Source: Sulfurivermis sp040755915 (GTDB lineage Bacteria > Pseudomonadota > Gammaproteobacteria > Thiohalomonadales > Thiohalomonadaceae). From it: a stretch of 64,000 nucleotides of DNA. Both the position numbers and the translations under genes were made by a program. The notes below the pieces were generated by a model. The model did no database searches and had not been told where the DNA came from. It saw only the letters and a list, made by a program, of their open reading frames with translations. Shown piece after piece: positions 1 through 7,686 of this stretch; within the stretch, counting starts at the first letter, position 1; each line of letters begins with the position of its first letter. The stretch is taken from positions 1 to 64,000 of the forward strand of contig JBFLWM010000033.1 of the NCBI GenBank assembly GCA_040755915.1, given 5' to 3'.

Positions 1-56
1 CGATGAACCAGTTCGCCATCCTATATGACGATCGCTTTATTCGCGCAGTTCAGTAA
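1..56 (+). CDS. Possible 3' end of a gene entering from the left
   Basis: Frame 3 is open from the window edge and ends with TAA at 54-56, giving a tail that reads MNQFAILYDDRFIRAVQ. Only about 17 codons are visible, so neither the family nor even real coding status can be judged. The next 110 bases up to the esterase gene show no recognisable gene. Confidence 0.2.
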   Translation, partial: MNQFAILYDDRFIRAVQ

Positions 57-168
57 AATGAATCCCGGCGAACCTAAATGAGAGAACGTATCAAACCCGC
101 TTCACACACAGAAATTCTGACACTCCCATCGATAACGGTGGAGTTTTTACTCTGACCACGAACTTCCT

Positions 169-1191
169 ATGAAATTGTTCACACGCCCGGTTTTTGTGCT
201 TGTCGTCCACTGCATGGTGTTTCTCTCCTCACCCGGTATCGCGGACGAATCCGTCCATAATCGAATCAAGGAGCGTCTGCTGGAGCGGCAGCGGCAGAAA
301 CCAAATCCCGCGGCTGATGCCGGCAGAGATCTCCAGCCGGTGACATCGGGGGATCACATCTACACGATTCAGCACGGTGGGCTTAAGCGTATGTACCGGA
401 TCCACGTGCCGGCGGCATACGACGTCGCCAGGCCGGTACCGGTGGTGTTTGCGCTGCACGGCGGCGGCGGCAGCATGGATTATCAGGCCAATGATGCCTA
501 TTACGGCCTGATCACGAAATCGGAGCAGGAGGGGTTTGTGGCCGTGTTCCCCAACGGTTTCAGCAAGCTGCCGGGCGGAAAGCTTGCAACCTGGAACGCC
601 GGTAACTGCTGCGGCGGAGCACGCGATGCCAATGCAGATGACGTCGGCTTCATCCGCGAGGTCGTTGCCGATGTGACGCGGCGGGTGAATGTCGATCGAT
701 CCCGGATTTATGCGACGGGGATGTCAAACGGCGGCCTGATGTCCTATCGCCTGGCCTGCGAGATGTCCGACGTTTTTTCCGCCATCGCGCCAGTGGCGGG
801 AACCGACAATACGCAGGTATGCAGCCCCGAACGTGCCGTATCGGTATTGCATATCCATGCCAGAAACGATAACCACGTGCTGTTCGACGGTGGTGCCGGC
901 CCGGGGGCGCGTGACAAGTCCAAGGTTACGGATTTCACATCGGTGCCTGCCACGCTGGCCAAATGGGTTGGGCTGAACGGCTGTGCGCCCACACCACGCC
1001 GTATCCTGGACAAGCCTGGTGTCTATTGCGAGGTGTACGCGCCTTGCCGAGACGGTGCGGAGGTTCAGCTGTGCGTTACCGATAGCGGCGGCCATTCGTG
1101 GCCGGGTGGCCATAAGCCGCGTGGCGGCGAGGCCCCGTCGCAGGCTGTTTCGGCCAATGACGTGATGTGGGATTTCTTTGCCCGCCATTGA
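169..1191 (+). CDS. Secreted PHB depolymerase / feruloyl-esterase family (LpqC-like) alpha/beta hydrolase
   Basis: The 340-aa product starts with a basic residue and hydrophobic signal peptide (about residues 1-25), so it is probably exported. The HGGGG oxyanion-hole motif lies near residue 99, and the nucleophile elbow GMSNGG places the catalytic Ser near residue 186. A C-terminal GGHSWPGG segment supplies the likely catalytic His. Paired cysteines (NAGNCCGG and others) fit a disulfide-bonded extracellular enzyme. The family hydrolyses polyester or aromatic ester bonds; the substrate cannot be told from sequence. It stands alone, with a repeat cluster right after its stop codon. No strong Shine-Dalgarno is seen before the ATG, but this start gives the only good signal peptide. 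Confidence 0.85.
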   Translation: MKLFTRPVFVLVVHCMVFLSSPGIADESVHNRIKERLLERQRQKPNPAADAGRDLQPVTSGDHIYTIQHGGLKRMYRIHVPAAYDVARPVPVVFALHGGGGSMDYQANDAYYGLITKSEQEGFVAVFPNGFSKLPGGKLATWNAGNCCGGARDANADDVGFIREVVADVTRRVNVDRSRIYATGMSNGGLMSYRLACEMSDVFSAIAPVAGTDNTQVCSPERAVSVLHIHARNDNHVLFDGGAGPGARDKSKVTDFTSVPATLAKWVGLNGCAPTPRRILDKPGVYCEVYAPCRDGAEVQLCVTDSGGHSWPGGHKPRGGEAPSQAVSANDVMWDFFARH

Positions 1192-1210
1192 GGCGGAGAA
1201 GAATTAAATA

Positions 1211-1258
1211 TCCGTCAGGGACAGACCACGATTATCCGTCAGGGACAGACCACGATTA
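1211..1258. repeat. Two perfect tandem copies of a 24-bp unit
   Basis: Two adjacent 24-bp copies (1211-1234 and 1235-1258) contain the core GGGACAGACCACGATTA. The third copy stops after three bases. The unit resembles sequence dispersed near REP-associated transposases in gammaproteobacteria (from memory). No transposase is present here. Confidence 0.75.
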
Positions 1259-1266
1259 TCCAGCAC

Positions 1267-1349
1267 GGTAGGTTGGGCTGACGAAGGAAGCCCAACAGCC
1301 TGGCATGGCGGCGGCCATTGTTGGGCTTCGTACCTCAGCCCAACCTACC
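1267..1349. repeat. Palindromic interspersed repeat (GTAGGTTGGGCTGA family)
   Basis: Outer 15-bp arms at 1267-1281 and 1335-1349 are perfect inverted repeats containing GTAGGTTGGGCTGA. Inner arms around AGCCCAACA and TGTTGGGCT extend the hairpin. A second copy of the same family lies at 38618-38722. It sits between the convergent esterase and nosL-like genes and could act as a bidirectional transcript end. Confidence 0.85.
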
Positions 1350-1411
1350 AGTTCTTGCAGTTCATCCTTGGGGAGCAGTTCTTTAACTTATGGTCTCGCC
1401 GCCTCGCGATA

Positions 1412-1906
1412 TCAAAATTTTCCCGCATCCAAATCCTTCAGCAGTTCCATCGTTACGTCATCGAAGCGCAGGATGCGCTTGCCGGCATGGTCCTTCATGA
1501 ACTCCTCGGCGTCCGCCTGCGTGGCGAGGGGCACCAGTTCGTGGCCCATGGGGCCGAGGGTGTCGGAGCCGATGACGTACCAGGCGTTGCGGGCGTCGAT
1601 GCGGGTGAGGCCGTAGTATTCGGTGACGCCGATGGCCTGGATGTCATCCAAGCGATGGCCGGGGGCCCAGTGCGGCAGGTCGTGCAGGTATTTGAACAGG
1701 TCCTTGGCGCCGTCGAAGTGGTGGGCGTGGCCGTCCTTGTAGAGCACGGTGGCGATCCATTCCGGATACAGCGCGACGAACATGCCGCACACCGGGCAGG
1801 TGTCCTTGGGACCGGGGCTGGGGAGGTTCAGTTCGCCGCCGTGGGCGAGGCCGCCGGCCAGGGTGAGCAGCAGCAGGGCGGCGAGTTTGTGTTTGGTGGT
1901 GTGCAT
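1412..1906 (-). CDS. NosL family protein (copper-binding accessory type), copy 1
   Basis: This 164-aa product has an N-terminal signal sequence (residues 1-24, no lipobox Cys). The family-defining motif CPVCGMFV follows at about residues 36-43, with conserved GHAHHFDGAKDLFKY and GSDTLGPMGHELVP segments downstream. NosL proteins bind Cu(I) and assist maturation of the CuZ centre of nitrous oxide reductase. The ATG at 1906 was chosen because it gives a compact signal peptide; longer in-frame extensions run into a palindromic repeat. It is the last gene of the minus-strand cluster that begins at 7477 and has a NosL paralogue just upstream. No nosZ is in the window, so the client is unknown. Confidence 0.85.
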   Translation of the reverse strand: MHTTKHKLAALLLLTLAGGLAHGGELNLPSPGPKDTCPVCGMFVALYPEWIATVLYKDGHAHHFDGAKDLFKYLHDLPHWAPGHRLDDIQAIGVTEYYGLTRIDARNAWYVIGSDTLGPMGHELVPLATQADAEEFMKDHAGKRILRFDDVTMELLKDLDAGKF

Positions 1907-1991
1907 GGTTGTGATTCCGTGCGCAGGGTGCGCGGTGCTGTCGATGTTGTTGTGCCGCACTGATGGTTGGGTGACTGCGGATGCTCCGTGT

Positions 1992-2049
1992 CGCGGATAC
2001 GATCCGCTCCTACGAAGACCGCAAATCGTAGGAGCGGATCGTATCCGCG
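1992..2049. repeat. Palindromic repeat (GTAGGAGCGGATCGTATCC type)
   Basis: Perfect 24-bp inverted arms at 1992-2015 and 2026-2049 enclose a 10-nt loop. The arms carry the TCGTAGGAGC head shared with the elements at 4219, 7612, 9790 and 36067. The element lies between the two nosL genes and could form a strong hairpin in their transcript. Confidence 0.85.
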
Positions 2050-2128
2050 GTTCCGGGGTTTCTCTGTCGTGCGCATGAAGCGCCCCCCTTCCGGCCTCCC
2101 CCACGTTCGTGGGGGAGGAGATGCGGAG

Positions 2129-2752
2129 TTACATCTTGTGCTGCTTGTCCATCATCATCTTCTTGCGGCGCTCGGCGCGGCGCTTGCGGATCATCATGGT
2201 GTCTTCGGCCATGTTGAGGTAGCTCTGGCGCAGGGCGGCATCGAAGTTGCCGGTTTCACCGCCGTTGTCCTTCTGCGCGGCCTTGGCGGCGTCAGCGGAG
2301 GCGAAGGCCATCTTGCTGGTCTTGCTCATGGTTCCGGGCAGCTTGGAGCCGATGAGGTAGGTGGCTTTGTCGACGTTGATCAGCGGCTTGATCTTGTCGC
2401 TGGAGCCGAAGTCGGCGGCGTAGATCGCCTTGGGGCCGCGATCCAGGTTGATGGACAGGCTGAGGGCGGCGCAGTGCAGCGAGCAGGTGCCGTCGACCAG
2501 ATCATCCTCGTAGTGCACCAGATGGCGGCTGTGGTGCCACTGGGTGCGGTCCATGCCGCAGTAGGGGCACTTGGGATACTTGCTGAGTTCGTCCTGCAGC
2601 GGGTTGGCGTCGGGCGCGGTCTTGGGAATGAACTGCATCGGCGTGCCGTCGCTGTTCGGCATGGCGCTCGCGGTGCGGGTGAAGGTGAGGCCGGCCAGGG
2701 TTCCCAGCCCCAGGGCCTTGAGTACGTTTCTGCGGCTCAGTTTGTCGGTCAT
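2129..2752 (-). CDS. NosL family protein with Tat signal, copy 2
   Basis: The 207-aa protein opens with a twin-arginine type leader, SRRNVLKALG, followed by a hydrophobic stretch ending in ASA. Export of a folded protein is therefore likely. The NosL hallmark appears as CPYCGMDR near residue 62, followed by HYEDDLVDGTCSLHCAA, which has two further cysteines suited to metal binding. The C-terminus is very basic (RKRRAERRKKMMMD). A clear AGGAGA Shine-Dalgarno six bases before the ATG at 2752 fixes the start. It lies between the UreH_2-type membrane gene and NosL copy 1. The paralogue pair may hand over metal sequentially, which is inference. Confidence 0.85.
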   Translation of the reverse strand: MTDKLSRRNVLKALGLGTLAGLTFTRTASAMPNSDGTPMQFIPKTAPDANPLQDELSKYPKCPYCGMDRTQWHHSRHLVHYEDDLVDGTCSLHCAALSLSINLDRGPKAIYAADFGSSDKIKPLINVDKATYLIGSKLPGTMSKTSKMAFASADAAKAAQKDNGGETGNFDAALRQSYLNMAEDTMMIRKRRAERRKKMMMDKQHKM

Positions 2753-2831
2753 GATTACTCTCCTTTGTGTCGCTCTCGTTGGTCCTGCAAAAAGTTCTGT
2801 CACGTAAACGCGCAACGTGACCTGCGCTGCT

Positions 2832-3512
2832 TCAATTCGCCAGCCCGCTCATCACCTGGTAGAAGATCACGCCCTCGTAGACCGTCCACGCGCCGAGGGC
2901 GATGACGGCGACACCGGCAAGACGCTGCGCCATGCCCCGGGCGCGGCAGCCGATGACGCCGGCCAGCGCGGTCACCGCACCCATCGTCGGCAGGGTGCCG
3001 AGACCGAAGCAGAGCATCAGCAGCCCGGCGTGCAGCGGATCGGCCGTGGCGGTGGCGCGGATCGCCACGGAAAACACCAGACTGCATGGCACGAGGCCGT
3101 TGACCACGCCGGCGAGCAGTGGCGCCAGCCGTTGCCGCCACAGCGCCATGCGATGCAACGGCTGTGCGGCCGCATGGTTGGTGCAGCGGCGCGGCGCGAG
3201 CTGCGGCAGCAGCCCGGCGATGCCGAGACCGAGCACGATGATGATGGCACCGGCAAGGATGATGAGCTGGCCCTGAAACTTGCCCAGCGCGCCGGTTTGC
3301 ACCAGCACCCGCCCCAGCGCCGCGCCGAGGGAGCCGAGCAGCACGTACACGGCGATGCGGCTGCCGTGATAGGTCAGCAGCGGCAGCGGCCGCCGCCAGT
3401 TGCTCTGGTGCGCCGCGAAACCGCCGGCGAGGCCGCTGCACATGCCGAGGCAGTGGCCGGCGCCGAGCAGGCCGGTCATGAAGGCCAGGGCGTAGGTGAA
3501 TTCGCCGTTCAT
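2832..3512 (-). CDS. Sulfite exporter TauE/SafE-family (UreH_2-type) membrane protein
   Basis: A 226-aa integral membrane protein with about six predicted helices. The first helix carries the signature GAGHCLGMCSG, typical of the UreH_2/SafE branch related to DsbD/CcdA transmembrane domains, and a second half-repeat motif NGLVPCSLVF follows near residue 140. Members of this branch often sit with copper or cytochrome-maturation genes and are thought to move metals or electrons; the substrate is unproven. Its ATG overlaps the stop of the upstream TlpA gene (ATGA, 3509-3512), so the two are translationally coupled. A thioredoxin-like partner encoded next door supports a redox-transfer role. Confidence 0.8.
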   Translation of the reverse strand: MNGEFTYALAFMTGLLGAGHCLGMCSGLAGGFAAHQSNWRRPLPLLTYHGSRIAVYVLLGSLGAALGRVLVQTGALGKFQGQLIILAGAIIIVLGLGIAGLLPQLAPRRCTNHAAAQPLHRMALWRQRLAPLLAGVVNGLVPCSLVFSVAIRATATADPLHAGLLMLCFGLGTLPTMGAVTALAGVIGCRARGMAQRLAGVAVIALGAWTVYEGVIFYQVMSGLAN

Positions 3513-4006
3513 TGCTTGGCCAGCATCTCGCGCACGATGCGCTCGGTAACCTCGGGCGTGGACTCACCGAGGATGCGCGCATGCAGCATGCCGTTGCGAT
3601 CGACGAAGAAGGTGGTGGGCAGACCCTGCACGCCGTAGCTGCGCGCCACCTCGCCGGACACATCGAGCAGGGTTTCGTAGCTGATGCCCAGCTTGCGCAC
3701 GAAGTTGCCGGCGGTGTCGGCGTCCTGGCGCACGTTCACCGCAAGGATGTACAGGCCGTCACCATGCAGGCGCTGATACACCGGCTCCAGGGCCATCATT
3801 TCGTCCTTGCAGAACGGACACCAGTCGGCCCAGAAGCGGATCGCCACCACCTTGCCGCGGAAGTCGTCGGGGAAGGTGGCGGTGCCGCCTTCCAGGCGCG
3901 GCACGGTGAAGCCGGGCGCTGGGGAGCCGTTGGCCAGCTGTGGCGTATCGCTGCTGCAGGCGGCGAGGAGGAAAAGGAAAACAAGGAGCAGTGCGGCTCT
4001 AGTCAT
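3509..4006 (-). CDS. TlpA-family thiol-disulfide oxidoreductase, lipoprotein
   Basis: The 165-aa product has a lipoprotein signal ending in LAAC (Cys about 16), then a thioredoxin fold. The active site WCPFC is near residue 64 and the cis-Pro loop GLPTTF lies near residue 133. It is expected to face the periplasm, tethered to a membrane. TlpA/ResA proteins keep cysteine ligands reduced for copper insertion or haem attachment. Here it precedes a DsbD-like membrane protein and two CxxC-containing NosL proteins, so it probably reduces their metal-binding thiols (inference). The upstream 313 bases (4007-4319) hold only two palindromic repeats. Confidence 0.88.
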   Translation of the reverse strand: MTRAALLLVFLFLLAACSSDTPQLANGSPAPGFTVPRLEGGTATFPDDFRGKVVAIRFWADWCPFCKDEMMALEPVYQRLHGDGLYILAVNVRQDADTAGNFVRKLGISYETLLDVSGEVARSYGVQGLPTTFFVDRNGMLHARILGESTPEVTERIVREMLAKQ

Positions 4007-4128
4007 GACGTAACTCGCATTGTGCAGCGTGTGTATCCAGGGGCGCTCTGCGGTGCCGATGCAAGCGCCCCCTCCCGGTCTTCCCCACTGTCGTGGGGGA
4101 GGGGGAAAAAGAAGTGTGCGGTGTCAGT

Positions 4129-4203
4129 TGTGGGAGCCCGGCTATGCCGGGCGATTGCGGCGCTCGGACAGGCACCATCGCCCGGCATAGCCGGGCTCCC
4201 ACA
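4129..4203. repeat. Palindromic repeat (GTGGGAGCCCGGCTATGCC type)
   Basis: Perfect 27-bp inverted arms lie at 4129-4155 and 4177-4203, with a 21-nt loop. The head TGTGGGAGCCCGG and inner TGCCGGGCGAT are characteristic. It occupies the gap 4007-4319 together with a second, different palindrome and no gene. Confidence 0.85.
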
Positions 4204-4218
4204 GGGTATGGGGCAGGG

Positions 4219-4290
4219 GTAGGAGCGGCTGTGCCGCGATAGACGGCCGAGGCTAGGCGCAACGCTGCATCGCGGCACAGCCGCTCCTAC
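4219..4290. repeat. Palindromic repeat (GTAGGAGCGGCTGTGCCGC type)
   Basis: Perfect 22-bp arms at 4219-4240 and 4269-4290. It directly follows the preceding palindrome, so two repeat families have accumulated side by side in the one sizeable gap of the NosL/ABC cluster. Confidence 0.85.
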
Positions 4291-4319
4291 GGGATGAGTC
4301 GCCATCGTGCGCATCATCG

Positions 4320-5327
4320 TCACCACCATGTCCCCGCCATGGTCAGGTTGGAGTGCACGATGGCGAAGGTGGCGACGGCGTAGAACAGCACGAAGCCGGC
4401 CAGGGCGATCGCGGCGTAGCGGCGCGCATCGGCGGCAACCGCGGCGCGCAGGCTTGCGATGTTGCGCCACGGCGCCAGCGCACCGACGCCCAGGGCCAGG
4501 GCGGTGGCCGTGAACAGCGGGATGTACAGCCAGTAGCCGATGTAGTCGTGGCCGCTCTTCAGGATGCAGAACGGGCAGTGATGGTGCGGGTGTTCGTACA
4601 CGTAGAGCGCGACGCAGGAGACGATGGCGATGATGGCGACGGGAAAGGCGACGGCGGCACTGGCGGCGAACAGCGTGGCGTAGCGGCGGCGCCACAGATA
4701 GATTGCGCCGCTGGCGAGCACCAGGGCGCCGCTGCTGTACAGCGCCAGCATGGCATTGCGCGGCGTCACCGCCGATACCTCCGCCGCCACGCCCTGCGCA
4801 TCGGGCGAGAACAGGCTGCCGCAGCAGGAGGTGATCACCTCCGGGTTGAGGTTGAGGAAGTATTGCAGCTGCACGAAGGCCGCCGTTGCGACCAGTGGCA
4901 GCAGGATGAGCAGCAGGGCGTACTTGAGGCGGATCAGCGGATAGTCGTAGCCCTGGTTGTCGAGGCGGTTGAGCAGCAGCCACACGCTGCCGGCGAAGAA
5001 CACGGCGATCTTGAGCAGCAGCGCCGGCCAGCCCCAGCCGTTGACGTTGAGCACGCCGGTGGCGCACATGGCGCCGACGAACTGGGTGTGCATGCTCTCG
5101 GCGTTGTAGACGAACAGCAGCAGCGCTATCACCTCGGCGGCGATGGCGAAGGTGACCAGGGTGGAGATGAGGTAGGTGCTGCGTTCCAGGCGCAGCTGCA
5201 GTTCGCTGCCGCTGCGGATATCCCAGTGGCGCAGCACGCGCACGGCGAACACCGCGGCCAGCAGCAGCAGCGCCGTCACCACGGCGGAGACACCGATGAG
5301 GGCCAGGATGGCGGGGCTGAGCAGCAC
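4320..5327 (-). CDS. Uncharacterised polytopic membrane protein with HPHHHCPFC motif
   Basis: The 335-aa protein has about eight or nine hydrophobic helices. Two conspicuous soluble motifs stand out: SCCGSLF near residue 168 and HPHHHCPFCILKSGHDY near residue 245. The His/Cys density looks like a metal or haem site. I do not recognise a named family. It begins with GTG one base after the stop of the ABC ATPase gene, so it is almost certainly co-translated with the transporter. By context it could be a metal-binding partner of the ABC transporter or of NosL; this is inference. Confidence 0.7.
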   Translation of the reverse strand: MLLSPAILALIGVSAVVTALLLLAAVFAVRVLRHWDIRSGSELQLRLERSTYLISTLVTFAIAAEVIALLLFVYNAESMHTQFVGAMCATGVLNVNGWGWPALLLKIAVFFAGSVWLLLNRLDNQGYDYPLIRLKYALLLILLPLVATAAFVQLQYFLNLNPEVITSCCGSLFSPDAQGVAAEVSAVTPRNAMLALYSSGALVLASGAIYLWRRRYATLFAASAAVAFPVAIIAIVSCVALYVYEHPHHHCPFCILKSGHDYIGYWLYIPLFTATALALGVGALAPWRNIASLRAAVAADARRYAAIALAGFVLFYAVATFAIVHSNLTMAGTWW

Positions 5328-5328
5328 G

Positions 5329-6003
5329 TCAGTGGTCCTGCACCTGGCCGTCGCGCAGGGTGATCACGCGATCGACGCAGGCGGCATCGGATACCACCGG
5401 GTCGTGGCTGGTGAGGATGATGGTGCGCCCCGCCGCCTTCAGCTCGCCGATGATGTGCATGAATTCCTGCGACAGGCGCGTGTCGAGATTGGCCGTCGGT
5501 TCGTCGGCGATGAGGATCTGCGGGTCGTTGAGCAGGGCGCGGCAGATGGCGGCGCGCTGCGCCTCGCCGCCGGACAGCCACTCCACCTTCGAGTGCGCCT
5601 TGCCGGCCATGCCGAACTGCTCCAGCAGCGCCGCGGTGCGTTGCACCAGTGCGCCGTGATCCGGTGCCAGCGGATAGGCCGGCAGCATCACGTTGTCCAG
5701 CACGGTCAGTCCCGGGATCAGGTTGAAGCGCTGGAAGATGAAGCCGAAGGTCTCGCGGCGTATTTGCGTCAGAAAACGTTCCGGCAGGCCGGACAGGTTG
5801 CGTTCGCCGAGGAAGATGCGTCCGCTGGTCGGCCGCGACAGGCAGCCGATCATCGACAGCAGGGTGGTCTTGCCCGAGCCGCTCGGCCCGCGCAGCACGG
5901 TGACGCGATTGTCCTCGATGTCGAGCGTAACGTCGCGCACCGCCCAGAACTCGTTGGGGCGACCCTGATTGAAGGCCTTGCTGATGTCGTTGAGCCGGAT
6001 CAT
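5329..6003 (-). CDS. ABC transporter ATP-binding protein (LolD/MacB-like)
   Basis: A 224-aa nucleotide-binding subunit. Walker A GPSGSGKT is near residue 39, the signature LSGGEAQR near 143, and Walker B ILIADEP precedes the catalytic Glu, with the H-loop SHD near 199. The fold belongs to the LolD/FtsE/MacB group that pairs with FtsX-type permeases. The start ATG overlaps the stop of the permease gene (ATGA, 6000-6003). The reading frame stays open far upstream, but that extension lies antisense-like within the permease gene and is not real. It should energise a mechanotransmission-type process rather than classical solute transport. Confidence 0.9.
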   Translation of the reverse strand: MIRLNDISKAFNQGRPNEFWAVRDVTLDIEDNRVTVLRGPSGSGKTTLLSMIGCLSRPTSGRIFLGERNLSGLPERFLTQIRRETFGFIFQRFNLIPGLTVLDNVMLPAYPLAPDHGALVQRTAALLEQFGMAGKAHSKVEWLSGGEAQRAAICRALLNDPQILIADEPTANLDTRLSQEFMHIIGELKAAGRTIILTSHDPVVSDAACVDRVITLRDGQVQDH

Positions 6004-7133
6004 CGCATCACCGCATCGGGGTCGGTGGTGGCGGCGCGCCAGATGGGCACCACGGTGGCCACGGTGTAGGGGAAGACGGTGAAGAAGAACAGCGTCGCCA
6101 CCTGCAGTCCGTCGACGAAGGGCTGCGGGTGAAACTGCGGATAGAGCACGGCCCAGCCCTTCAGCACCGGCGCAAACAGCGCCGCATCGAAAATGAACAC
6201 ATGCCCATAGGCGGCGAGATAGCCGAGCAGGAAGGCACCGAGCGACACCAGCGCGCCCTCCCAGAACTTCATGCGAATCACGTCGCCGGTCTCCCAGCCG
6301 ATGGCCTTCAGGATGCCGATCTCGCGTTTCTCCTCCGCCGACAGGCCGGAGGCCTTGTCCCAGGCGAAGATGACGAAGGCGAGCAGGCTGCCGGCGAGCA
6401 GCACGAAGACGATGCCCTGGCGCCACTGGAACAGGGCGTCATAGGTGCGCAGGATCTCCTCGCGCAGGATTGGCCGCGTGTCCGGCAGCAGCACGGTGAG
6501 CTTCTCCGCCACGGTGCGCACCTCTTTGGGATTGCGCACCTCCAGCGCGATGTCGGTGTACAGACCTTCGGCGATGCCGAAGAAGGCGCGGAAGTCGGCT
6601 TCGTTCACCAGCAGCAGATCGGCGCTGACCAGTTCGGCATCCGCCGCCAGCACCTCGGCGACGCGGAAGGAAAAGGTGGTGCCGCTGGCGGCACGGAAGG
6701 AAATGAAGTCGCCCGTGCCGAGGCCACGGGTACGCGCGATGCCGTGGCCGACGATCAGCTCGCCACTGTTGATGGTGCGATCACGCGGCACCAGCAGCGT
6801 GTAGTTGGCCTGCACCGCCGGGTCGTAGAAGTAGCCCCACAGCCGGCCGTATTTGGCCACCACGCCGCGCAGCGTGCCGATGCGCTCCAGATAATCGACG
6901 GGGATCAGGTCATGCCTCCCCGCCACCATGCGCTGCACCACCACCTCGGGCGCATTTTCCAGCAGCAGGCCTGCCTCGCGGCGCAGCGACTGGCTGAATA
7001 GCATCACCGAGGCGAGCAGAAACACGATCAGGGTGTAGACCCCGAGCAGGCCGAGGTTCTTGCCCTTGCGCCGGCCGAGGGAGGCGAGGGTGAAATCGAT
7101 GAGATAGCGCTGGCGGCGGACGAAGTGGTTCAT
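6000..7133 (-). CDS. ABC transporter permease, FtsX/MacB_PCD type
   Basis: This 377-aa permease has one N-terminal helix (about residues 28-48), a large periplasmic domain of about 200 residues, and three C-terminal helices (about 240-262, 295-315 and 345-365). That is the FtsX/LolCE topology. The cytoplasmic loop AEEKREIGILKAIGWE is the coupling motif typical of the superfamily. Its ATG overlaps the stop of the small upstream gene, and its stop overlaps the ATPase start. The client may be a lipoprotein or periplasmic factor; NosL and TlpA encoded downstream are candidates by context only. Confidence 0.88.
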   Translation of the reverse strand: MNHFVRRQRYLIDFTLASLGRRKGKNLGLLGVYTLIVFLLASVMLFSQSLRREAGLLLENAPEVVVQRMVAGRHDLIPVDYLERIGTLRGVVAKYGRLWGYFYDPAVQANYTLLVPRDRTINSGELIVGHGIARTRGLGTGDFISFRAASGTTFSFRVAEVLAADAELVSADLLLVNEADFRAFFGIAEGLYTDIALEVRNPKEVRTVAEKLTVLLPDTRPILREEILRTYDALFQWRQGIVFVLLAGSLLAFVIFAWDKASGLSAEEKREIGILKAIGWETGDVIRMKFWEGALVSLGAFLLGYLAAYGHVFIFDAALFAPVLKGWAVLYPQFHPQPFVDGLQVATLFFFTVFPYTVATVVPIWRAATTDPDAVMR

Positions 7134-7477
7134 GGTTGTTGCAGTCGTTGCGGCGGCGGCACCAGCGAGCCGCTGGGGAAGTGATCCAGGGCCAGGGGGT
7201 GATCCTGGAACGGGGTGTGGCGATCGGCCTGGCTCAGATGACGCGTGTAGCGTGCCTCGGTGAACAGGGCGAGGTCGGTGAGTCCGAGCCCGGCCACCAG
7301 CTGCCGTGAATTGGCCAGGGCGGTGTCGTTGCCGCGCCAGGCGGCATCCAGCAGGGTGAAGGCAAACAGCAGCAGGCCCGCGCCGAGCAGCAGCAGCGGG
7401 ACGGTGCCGGCGCGGCCCGGGTGGTGCAATCTGGCAGTGGCGGAGGTGCCGTGCATGGGGTTCGACGGTAGGGGCAT
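7130..7477 (-). CDS. Small single-pass membrane protein heading the NosL/ABC cluster
   Basis: The 115-aa product has one hydrophobic helix (about residues 25-43) and then an extracytoplasmic tail with the distinctive sequence LGLTDLALFTEARYTRH and an end rich in Pro (HFPSGSLVPPP). I do not know a named domain. It overlaps the permease gene by ATGA. The start is uncertain: ATG at 7477 and the in-frame ATG at 7456 both lack a good Shine-Dalgarno. An FNR-like box lies only about 40 bases upstream, which favours the downstream ATG at 7456 if the box activates. Confidence 0.65.
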   Translation of the reverse strand: MPLPSNPMHGTSATARLHHPGRAGTVPLLLLGAGLLLFAFTLLDAAWRGNDTALANSRQLVAGLGLTDLALFTEARYTRHLSQADRHTPFQDHPLALDHFPSGSLVPPPQRLQQP

Positions 7478-7513
7478 CAGGAGGAGTCTAGGCGCGGACA
7501 GGGTTCGGCGGCA

Positions 7514-7527
7514 TTGAGGATTATCAA
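7514..7527 (-). promoter_or_regulatory. FNR/DNR-like box upstream of the NosL/ABC cluster
   Basis: TTGAGGATTATCAA differs by one base from the FNR consensus TTGAT-N4-ATCAA. It is the only such site near the head of the cluster, 37 bases before the first candidate ATG. Anaerobic or NO-responsive control of a NosL locus makes biological sense. Confidence 0.5.
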
Positions 7528-7611
7528 TGTGCCAGAGATAAATATTTAGTCAATACAATGGGTTGCGTTATTTGGCGCAGGACTGTTGCTCGGGCGCAAC
7601 AACGAAAAAGG

Positions 7612-7679
7612 GTAGGAGCGAATCGTATTCGCGACATTGCGTATCGAGGCAAGCAATCGCGAATACGATTCGCTCCTAC
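7612..7679. repeat. Palindromic repeat (GTAGGAGCGAATCGTATTCGCGA type)
   Basis: Perfect 23-bp arms at 7612-7634 and 7657-7679. It is the same family as the 36-kb tandem array (GTAGGAGCGAATGGTATTCGCG). It ends just after the DUF3501 stop codon, separating that gene from the NosL cluster promoter. Confidence 0.85.
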
Positions 7680-7686
7680 ACCGGGG

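Noticed and set aside
169..1191. Polyhydroxyalkanoate metabolism locus
   Set aside because: No phaC, phaP or phaR nearby, and the esterase is secreted; only family-level assignment is justified.
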